Program-made: the position numbers and the translations under genes
Shown: one piece after another, positions 57,914-64,000 of the stretch
Position numbering within the stretch: position 1 is the first letter of the stretch
Layout: every line of letters starts with the position of its first letter
Assembly (NCBI GenBank): GCA_041390305.1
Contig: JAWKQE010000031.1
Coordinates: forward strand, 1 to 64,000
Reading direction: 5' to 3'
Length of the DNA stretch: 64,000 nt
From: JACKCR01 sp041390305
Lineage (GTDB): Bacteria > Eisenbacteria > RBG-16-71-46 > CAIMUX01
The notes under the pieces: generated by a model
The model's input: the letters and a program-made list of their open reading frames with translations, nothing else
Databases searched by the model: none
What the model was told of the DNA's origin: nothing

Positions 57914-60306
57914 GGCGGACCTCGGCCATCGAGAGCCGGACTTCGTCCACGTACCGACGAGCAGCGCAGAAGCCCCGTCAGCCGGGGATCTCTCGTGTGC
58001 TCGGGCCTGTGTCGGGCGCGCTTCTCTCTGTCACTCTGCTCCTGTCCGGCGCGGGTTGCGGCTCGCCGGAGCCGGAAACGCCCGGGAACGTCATCCTCGT
58101 CACGCTCGACACCACGCGGGCCGATCACCTCGGATGCTACGGGAACGAACTCGCCGTCACGCCGACTTTGGACAGCCTCTCCACGGTGGGGGCGACCTTC
58201 GACTGGGCGATGTGCACGACTCCGGTGACGCTCCCCTCCCACTCCACCATTCTGACCGGGCTCTCCCCGCTTCGGCACGGCGTGCGGGACAACGGAATCT
58301 TCAGTCTCGGCGAGGAGTTCGAGACCGTCGCCGAGCGCCTGCTCGCCGCTGGTTATCAGACGGGCGCGTTCATCAGTGCCTACGTGCTCCAGAATGGATA
58401 CGGGACCGAGCAGGGGTTCACGACCTACGACGACAACGTCGTGGTGGAGCGGTCCGCGCCGATCACGACCCGTCACGCCCTCAACTGGATGGAGAGTCTC
58501 GACCGGACGCGGCCCTACTTCCTCTGGGTCCACCTCTACGACCCGCACCTTCCCTGGATTCCGCCGGAGCCGTTCGCGAGCATGGAGCAGCTCGAGCCGT
58601 ACGACCAGGAGGACGCCGGCATGGACAAGTATCTGGGAGAATTCTTCCGTCGGGCACGCGCGGAGGGATTCCTCGACGACACGTCCGTCCTCATCGTGGG
58701 CGATCATGGCGAGGGACTGGGTGGACACGGCGAGCCGCAACACGGTGTGTTCCTCTACGACGAGACGCTCCACGTCCCGTTCCTCGTCGTCGACCGGAAG
58801 GGGCGAGGCGAGGGGCAGCGGTTCGCGCCGATCGTTTCGACCGAGGATGTCATGCCGACGTTGCTCTCCCTCGCCGGCCAGCCGGTACCGGAAGGGCTCG
58901 ACGGGCACGACCTCATGCCGTTCGTCGAAGGCAGAGAGGAGGCGCCGCGAAGCTACGCGTACGCCGAGACGTACTTCCCCGCCTACAACTTCCACCACAG
59001 CCAGATCTTTGCGCTCCGGTCCGATCGCTGGAAGTACATCCACGCGCCCGAGTCCGAGCTCTACCACGTGCGAAGGGATCCGGCCGAGGCGACGAATCTC
59101 ATTGCGTCCTATCCGGACACGGCGCTGGCCTACAACGACCGGATCCGGGATCTCCGCGGCGAGGCGGGGATGGCCGAGTCCGAGGTGCAGGCGATTTCGC
59201 AGGAGGAGCTCGAGCGTCTCCAGAGCCTCGGCTACCTGGGCGGTGCCGGGGTCGAGGTCGAGTTGGCCAAGGACGGAGAGTTCAATCTCCCCGATCCGAA
59301 GAAGATGATTCCGTTCATCGACGACTTCGATCGAGGGATCATCGCGCTCACGGAACAGAGGTTCGAAGAGTCGGTCGAACGGCTGGAACGCGTGATCGCA
59401 CAGCATCCCGAGAACCTGATCGCCCGGATGAACCTCGGAAAGGCGCTCACGCGTGTCGGTCGGCTGGAGGAGGCGAAGGACCAGTACGTCGAAGCGACCC
59501 TGCTCGCCCCGAACAGCGGGACCTGCCGCAACCTCCTCGGTGGGGGCCTCGATGCACTCGGCCGGTACGAGGAAGCCATCGTCGAGTACGAGAAGATCGT
59601 GGACGATCCGACCCACGGGAACGATGCACGGCAGGGGATCGCGCTCTCGCTGCTCCATCTGGGACGGGCCGAGGAAGCGCTCCTCACGCTTCGGAAGCTC
59701 GCCGACGACGTGGGCGGCGACGGCAACACCTTCTCGAACCTCTCGGACAAGGTCAGCAGCTACATAGAAGCGCGGGATGCGGTCGCGGCCGATCCGTCGA
59801 GCGAGCGTCTTCGTCTGCGTCTCGCGGAAGTGTCGATCGACCTCCGCATGCTGGACGAAGCCGACCGGGCGCTCCGGTTCCGGGGTTCGACGCCGACCAT
59901 GGAAGCGATGCGCCGTCGCGCCGCCGGGTCGGTCGCCGGAGCCCGGGGCGACGTCGCGGGGGCACGCCGCGAGTTCGAGGCGGCGCTCGGGACGCTCCGC
60001 CAGGACGTGTACGTTCGGAGCCACCTCATCGGCATCTACTTGGACAGCAACGAGCTGGACCGGGCCCTGGAACTCGCCGAGGAGCTGATCCGGACCGGAC
60101 AGGCCGACGCGGTCGTGTACTACAACAAGGCCTGTGCCCTCTCCCGGCAGGGGAGGGTGGACGAGGCGCTGGATGAACTCCAGCGGGCGGTTCGTCGGGG
60201 GTACACGGATGCGGTCCAGATCAGTCGGGACCCGGACCTCGCCCCGGTGCGGAAGAGCCCCAGGTTCCCGGCCCTGCTCGAGGTGTTGGCGGACAGCAGC
60301 AACTGA
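57910..60306 (+). CDS. Sulfatase-family lipoprotein with TPR repeats
   Basis: A 798-residue exported protein; the signal ends in lipobox SGAGC. The alkaline-phosphatase-superfamily domain spans residues 55-430: VILVTLDTTRADHLGCYGNE (metal Asp), CTTPVTLPSHSTILTGLSPL, YDPHLPWIPPEP, IVGDHGEGLGGHGEPQHGVF and FALRSDRWKYIHAPES. The usual C/S-x-P-x-R formylglycine motif reads T-L-P-S-H, so the nucleophile is probably threonine or serine and it may be a phospho- rather than sulfo-hydrolase. TPR repeats fill the C-terminal half (NLIARMNLGKALTRVGRLEE, FSNLSDKVSSYIEARDAV, VYYNKACALSRQGRVDEALD). It is co-translated with the parvulin gene. Confidence 0.88.
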   Translation: MRRTSAIESRTSSTYRRAAQKPRQPGISRVLGPVSGALLSVTLLLSGAGCGSPEPETPGNVILVTLDTTRADHLGCYGNELAVTPTLDSLSTVGATFDWAMCTTPVTLPSHSTILTGLSPLRHGVRDNGIFSLGEEFETVAERLLAAGYQTGAFISAYVLQNGYGTEQGFTTYDDNVVVERSAPITTRHALNWMESLDRTRPYFLWVHLYDPHLPWIPPEPFASMEQLEPYDQEDAGMDKYLGEFFRRARAEGFLDDTSVLIVGDHGEGLGGHGEPQHGVFLYDETLHVPFLVVDRKGRGEGQRFAPIVSTEDVMPTLLSLAGQPVPEGLDGHDLMPFVEGREEAPRSYAYAETYFPAYNFHHSQIFALRSDRWKYIHAPESELYHVRRDPAEATNLIASYPDTALAYNDRIRDLRGEAGMAESEVQAISQEELERLQSLGYLGGAGVEVELAKDGEFNLPDPKKMIPFIDDFDRGIIALTEQRFEESVERLERVIAQHPENLIARMNLGKALTRVGRLEEAKDQYVEATLLAPNSGTCRNLLGGGLDALGRYEEAIVEYEKIVDDPTHGNDARQGIALSLLHLGRAEEALLTLRKLADDVGGDGNTFSNLSDKVSSYIEARDAVAADPSSERLRLRLAEVSIDLRMLDEADRALRFRGSTPTMEAMRRRAAGSVAGARGDVAGARREFEAALGTLRQDVYVRSHLIGIYLDSNELDRALELAEELIRTGQADAVVYYNKACALSRQGRVDEALDELQRAVRRGYTDAVQISRDPDLAPVRKSPRFPALLEVLADSSN

Positions 60307-60325
60307 GTCGGCTAGACTCGGTGGC

Positions 60326-62953
60326 ATGCAAACGAATCCACACGCTCGGTTCCATTCTCGTCTCCGTCCTTGTCGCCTTGCCTCGCACGTGACATGCGGC
60401 ACGCTCCTCGTCCTGGGAGTCGCCGTTGTGTCGCTGGGAGCGGCGGTGAACTCCGCTCAGGCCGCGCCGATCTCTTACTACCTTTCCGACGTGCCGCGTG
60501 CGTCCGCCGTGCCCGATCCGGAGAGCTTTCTCGGCGACGAGATCGGGGAATGGCATCTCCGTCCGGACCAGATCGTCGCGTACTTCGACGCGGTCGATGC
60601 CGCGAGCGACCGGGTCCAGGTCGTCCGCACGGGACGCACCTACGAGGGGCGGCCTCTCCTCGCCGCCTACGTGTCCGCGCCCGAGAACCTTCCCCGACTC
60701 GAAGCGATCCGGGAGGCGCACGTCGAGATGTCCGAGCCGGGAGTCTTCCGTACGCCGGAGTCGACGGATCCGGTCGTGGTGTACCTCGGGTACAGCATCC
60801 ACGGCAACGAGTCGTCCGGTAGCAACGCCGCGCCGCTCGTCCTCTACCAGCTGGCCTCCGCGGAAGACGACGAGACGATGCGCTGGCTCCGGAACGCGGT
60901 CGTCATTCTCGATCCGATGATGAATCCGGATGGGCTCGCCCGGTTCGCTCACTGGACGAACACGAACCGCAGCCTCCATCCGAACCCGGACCCGAAGGAC
61001 CGGGAGCACGACGAGGACTGGCCCGGTGGTCGAACGAACCACTACCACTTCGACCTCAACCGGGACTGGGTTCCGGCCGTGCATCCGGAGTCGAAGGCGC
61101 GACTTCATACCTTCCAGTCCTGGCGGCCGAACGTGCTCGCCGACTTCCACGAGATGGGGCCCAACTCGACCTACTTCTTCCAGCCCGGCGTGCCGAGCCG
61201 CCGCAACCCCCGGACGCCGGAAGAGAACGTTCGCCTCACGGACCGGATCGCGGACTATCACCGCGCCGCTCTCGACGAAATCGGATCCCTCTACTACAGC
61301 GGGGAAGACTTCGACGACTTCTACTACGGGAAGGGCTCGACCTATCCTGATGTCCAGGGTGCGGTCGGCATCCTCTTCGAGCAGGCGAGCTCGAGAGGGA
61401 GCCGTCAGTCGACCGTGAACGGCGAACTCGAGTTCTCCTTCACGATCCGCAACCAGATGACGACGTCGTTCTCCACCATCGCGGCGAGTGTCGATCTGCG
61501 CGCCGAGCTCCTCGACTACCAGAGGCGCTTCTATCAGGACGCGTGGAAGGAAGCGAAGGGAAGTGGCGGTTGGCTCATCGGCGATCGATTCGATCCGGCG
61601 CGTGCGGGTCAGCTCGCGGAACTGCTTCGTGTCCACGGAATCGAGGCACGGGGCCTGACGGAGCGGATGGAGAAGGGGGGACGGTCGTTCGAGCCAGGGA
61701 GTGCGTTCTTCGTACCCTACGCGCAGCGGCAGTCGCGCCTCCTCCATGGCCTGATGGACCGCAGCACCAGCTTCACCGACAGTCTCTTCTACGATGTGTC
61801 GGCCTGGAGCCTGCCTCTCGCATTCGGGCTCGACTCATCCGAACTCCCCAGCGTGCCGAGCAAGGGGCTCGGGCCGGTGATCGAGACACTCGGCGCTTCC
61901 GCAGGTAGGGTCGGGGACCTCGATGATCCGGATGCGGTCGCGTTCGCCTTCTCCTGGGACTCCTACTGGGCGCCGCGTGCTCTCTCACGCCTGCTGAACG
62001 TGGGGGCGAAGGTGCGGATCGTGACGCGGCCGACGTCGGTGCGCACGACGGAGGGTGACGTCGTCCTCGGGCGCGGCTCCGTGCTCGTGCCGGCCGGGAT
62101 TCAGAGAGGGCCGGCCATTGCGCCGCTGCTGAAGCAGGCTGCCTCGGAGGACGGAGTCGATGTCCACGTGGTGACGTCCGGTCATGCGAACGCGGGACTC
62201 GACCTCGGCAGCCCCAATCTCCGCGCGGTGGAACGGCCGAAGATCCTGCTCGCGTCCGGGCAGGGAACGTCGTCCTACGAGACGGGATCGATCTGGCACC
62301 TCCTCGATGCCCGCTATGGCATCCGTGTCACGAGAGCCAACCTGCGTACGATTCCCGGAGCCCTCTCCGACTACACGCACCTGATCCTCGCCGGTGGGGA
62401 TTACAGGAGGTGGTCGGAGGACGACCTCGCGGCGATCGGAGGTGGGTCGAGGCCGGTGGGGTGCTGGTCGCCGTGGAGTCGGCGGTCGACTGGGTCCGAG
62501 AAACGAGTGGGTAGTGTTGGAGCCGCGTACGGAGCAACCGGAGACAGCCGGCCGGCTCCGTACGAGAGCGCCGAGTCGCGCCGCGGGGCGCGGGCGCTCG
62601 GAGGGGCGATCTTCGCAGCGGAGGTAGACGCCACGCATCCGCTCGGGTACGGGTACCACGATCCGGAACTCGCGGTGTTCCGCGGTTCGAAGCGTTTCCT
62701 CTCTCCGAGCCAGAATCCCTACGAGACCGTGGTGAGGCTACGGCCGGACCCTCTCGTGGCGGGGTATCTCCATCCGTCACAGAGCGCGGCGGTTTCGGAG
62801 TCGGCTTCGTTGGTGGCGCGGAAGATGGGCCGGGGAAGCGTCGTGCTCTTCGTGGATCATCCGACGTTCCGGGCGTTCTGGGTGGGGACGCAGCGGTTGC
62901 TGCTGAACTCGGTCTTCTTCGGCAACATGATCGACCGGACTCCCGCGGAGTAG
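60326..62953 (+). CDS. M14-family zinc carboxypeptidase, internally frame-patched
   Basis: An 875-residue exported protease, signal LLVLGVAVVSLGAAVNSAQA. The zinc site is SIHGNESSG (His and Glu, about residues 158-161) with the third ligand in VLADFHEMG (about 275), and the catalytic Glu is in GILFEQAS (about 351). DLNRDWVPAVHPESK is the arginine-bearing substrate loop. The C-terminal 450 residues are a glutamine-amidotransferase-like extension common in large M14 enzymes. Between about 62435 and 62570 the reading frame gives low-complexity sequence, while RRWVEAGGVLVAVESAVDWV and NEWVVLEPRTEQPETAGR lie in the two other frames. Three one-base losses explain this. ATG 60326 is 20 bases after the previous stop. 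Confidence 0.85.
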   Translation: MQTNPHARFHSRLRPCRLASHVTCGTLLVLGVAVVSLGAAVNSAQAAPISYYLSDVPRASAVPDPESFLGDEIGEWHLRPDQIVAYFDAVDAASDRVQVVRTGRTYEGRPLLAAYVSAPENLPRLEAIREAHVEMSEPGVFRTPESTDPVVVYLGYSIHGNESSGSNAAPLVLYQLASAEDDETMRWLRNAVVILDPMMNPDGLARFAHWTNTNRSLHPNPDPKDREHDEDWPGGRTNHYHFDLNRDWVPAVHPESKARLHTFQSWRPNVLADFHEMGPNSTYFFQPGVPSRRNPRTPEENVRLTDRIADYHRAALDEIGSLYYSGEDFDDFYYGKGSTYPDVQGAVGILFEQASSRGSRQSTVNGELEFSFTIRNQMTTSFSTIAASVDLRAELLDYQRRFYQDAWKEAKGSGGWLIGDRFDPARAGQLAELLRVHGIEARGLTERMEKGGRSFEPGSAFFVPYAQRQSRLLHGLMDRSTSFTDSLFYDVSAWSLPLAFGLDSSELPSVPSKGLGPVIETLGASAGRVGDLDDPDAVAFAFSWDSYWAPRALSRLLNVGAKVRIVTRPTSVRTTEGDVVLGRGSVLVPAGIQRGPAIAPLLKQAASEDGVDVHVVTSGHANAGLDLGSPNLRAVERPKILLASGQGTSSYETGSIWHLLDARYGIRVTRANLRTIPGALSDYTHLILAGGDYRRWSEDDLAAIGGGSRPVGCWSPWSRRSTGSEKRVGSVGAAYGATGDSRPAPYESAESRRGARALGGAIFAAEVDATHPLGYGYHDPELAVFRGSKRFLSPSQNPYETVVRLRPDPLVAGYLHPSQSAAVSESASLVARKMGRGSVVLFVDHPTFRAFWVGTQRLLLNSVFFGNMIDRTPAE

Positions 62954-63003
62954 GGCGGCCGGTCGAAGCGTCCGATGTGGGGCGGCCGGTCGAAGCGTCC
63001 GAT
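62954..63003 (+). repeat. Two-copy 27-bp direct repeat
   Basis: GGGCGGCCGGTCGAAGCGTC followed by CGATGTG is present twice, directly after the carboxypeptidase stop. The sequence from here to 63070 contains nothing else. Confidence 0.7.
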
Positions 63004-63070
63004 CGAATCCAGCGCCGGCGATCCCGTTCCCCGAGATCCCAGCGCTGGTCCGAACCGATCGACTATGCCG

Positions 63071-63439
63071 TCAGGCCGCCTTCTTCTCCAGCGTCTCGGC
63101 GATCCGGGTCTGGAGGACGTCCGGCGTGAACGGCTTGATCACGTAGTTGTTCACTCCCGCCTTGATCGCCTCGATGACGCGACTCTTCTCCGCCTCGGTC
63201 GTGACCATGATGATCGGAGTGGTCTTGTCCTTGACGCGGTAGTTCTTGAGGAACGTGAGTCCGTCCATCTTCGGCATGTTCCAGTCGAGCAGGATGAGCT
63301 CCGGCGATTCTGCTTCCGCAACCTTGAGCGCTTCCTCGCCGTCTGCCGCTTCCACGATGTCTTTGTGGCCGAGCTGGGCGAGAACGTTCTTCTGGATGTT
63401 GCGCATCGTCCGGGAGTCGTCGACGAGCATGATCTTCAT
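63071..63439 (-). CDS. cheY: CheY-like response regulator receiver protein
   Basis: A 122-residue single receiver domain. Acidic pocket Asp7-Asp8, phospho-acceptor Asp52 (ILLDWNMPKMDG), Thr80/81 (IMVTTEAEKS) and Lys102 (VIKPF) are all present. There is no output domain, so it should act by binding a partner such as the flagellar switch. It lies 26 bases downstream of cheX, and GCGGAGGAACCCAGAA gives its ribosome-binding site. ATG is at 63439 (reverse); the longer frame is spurious. Confidence 0.93.
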   Translation of the reverse strand: MKIMLVDDSRTMRNIQKNVLAQLGHKDIVEAADGEEALKVAEAESPELILLDWNMPKMDGLTFLKNYRVKDKTTPIIMVTTEAEKSRVIEAIKAGVNNYVIKPFTPDVLQTRIAETLEKKAA

Positions 63440-63465
63440 TTCTGGGTTCCTCCGCTCTCGTAAGC

Positions 63466-63945
63466 TCAGGCAGCGACCTGGGCTTCGCCCGTCGTCCGCT
63501 TCAAACTGACTTCGATGAAGAAGCTTCCGTGGGCGCACTCGCAAGGCACCTTCACCGCCGGAATCTCCCGCTGAGATCGCACCTTGTGGTTCAGGCCCAC
63601 GACCACCGACGGACACGTGAGACTGACGTGCAGACCGTCGTACATGGCCTTTGCGGATCCTGCCACCATGTTCGCGAGTTCACCGATCGCGTCGGAGAAG
63701 TCCTCGCTCGCCGGGTCCATCGCCATGCCCACGAACGACTCGACGATCTTCGAGGCCGTGTCCGTCTTGAAGCAGAGCGCGGCGTTTCCCGTAACGTCGC
63801 CGGACAGTCCGATGATCCCTGAGACGTCGTGATCCTCGCCTTCGCCGACCGGTTCAACGTCCCCGACGGTCACGTCCAGCGCCAGCATGGTCGAGAAGAC
63901 CGACTGGATCGATTCCGCGAAGGGCAGAAACAGCTGCGTATCCAT
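63466..63945 (-). CDS. cheX: CheX-like chemotaxis phosphatase
   Basis: A 159-residue protein of the CheC/CheX family, which dephosphorylates CheY-P. The core FAESIQSVFSTMLALDVTVG, then IIGLSGDVTGNAALCFKTDT and SEDFSDAIGELANMVAGSAK contains the family's E-x2-N catalytic motif (E-L-A-N). HVSLTCPSVVVGLNHKV follows. GGGAG lies six bases before ATG 63945 (reverse). Next to cheY, it forms a minimal signalling pair, which also implies that the organism has a chemotaxis or flagellar apparatus. Confidence 0.9.
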   Translation of the reverse strand: MDTQLFLPFAESIQSVFSTMLALDVTVGDVEPVGEGEDHDVSGIIGLSGDVTGNAALCFKTDTASKIVESFVGMAMDPASEDFSDAIGELANMVAGSAKAMYDGLHVSLTCPSVVVGLNHKVRSQREIPAVKVPCECAHGSFFIEVSLKRTTGEAQVAA

Positions 63946-64000
63946 TCGTAACTCCCTCATGCAGCCGCAGCGAGACTGCGACTGGCCCACTTCGTCAGTG

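Noticed and set aside
1..64000. Integron integrase gene
   Set aside because: No frame on either strand shows tyrosine-recombinase boxes; it must lie outside the window if present.

Overview
The window looks like chromosomal DNA of a GC-rich, didermic bacterium outside the well-studied phyla. I infer the FCB / Candidatus Eisenbacteria-Krumholzibacteria neighbourhood. The grounds are many lipobox proteins, an ECF-sigma plus Ser/Thr-kinase/beta-propeller pair, NHL/SdrD/LamG secreted proteins with a FlgD-like C-terminal tail, and secreted proteins ending in a shared W-G-x-x-K motif. No rRNA, tRNA or CRISPR array is visible. Taxonomy is inference only.

Region 1 (1-~18,300) is a cassette array of what I read as a large chromosomal integron. 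Every gene is on the + strand, and short genes alternate with a family of about 22 recombination-site-like repeats. Intact copies are 108-109 bp. They carry a 5' RYYYAAC box (R''), a 3' GTTRRRY box (R'), and inner arms (L'' and L') that pair perfectly apart from one extra base, which is the classical attC architecture. A second discrete class is 41 bp (one is 43 bp) and lacks the centre. Sites decay from left to right and no integrase is visible, so the intI/attI end probably lies to the left of the window. Cassette cargo includes a HigBA toxin-antitoxin, a rifampin ADP-ribosyltransferase (arr), a PrcB-like lipoprotein, a LMW-phosphatase, an alpha/beta hydrolase, a GT-C membrane glycosyltransferase, a RibD/DHFR-like reductase, several methyltransferases and many unique lipoproteins. 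Near the old end lies an ArsM-like methyltransferase whose catalytic cysteine codon is TGA, followed at the right spacing by a bacterial-SECIS-like hairpin: a probable selenoprotein.

Region 2 (~18,300-35,250) is accessory chromosome: a methyltransferase, lipoproteins, translationally coupled unknown genes, a deleted alcohol dehydrogenase relic, paired secreted proteins, SnoaL/cupin/HIT/GNAT proteins, two more GT-C glycosyltransferases and three tandem methyltransferases.

Region 3 (35,350-47,850) holds a minus-strand ECF sigma factor and serine/threonine kinase with a beta-propeller, divergent from a 1451-residue modular secreted protein. A strong terminator and a 15-bp tandem repeat follow, then a GT-C-like membrane protein and a gamma-glutamyltransferase whose reading frame is patched.

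Region 4 (48,050-64,000) holds a TetR / outer-membrane factor / membrane-fusion / RND efflux operon with translational overlaps, a bidirectional terminator, a W-G-x-x-K secreted protein, a parvulin-sulfatase/TPR-M14 carboxypeptidase cluster, and cheX-cheY. Several genes show one-base losses, some in homopolymers, that look like uncorrected sequencing deletions, so frameshifts here should not be taken at face value.
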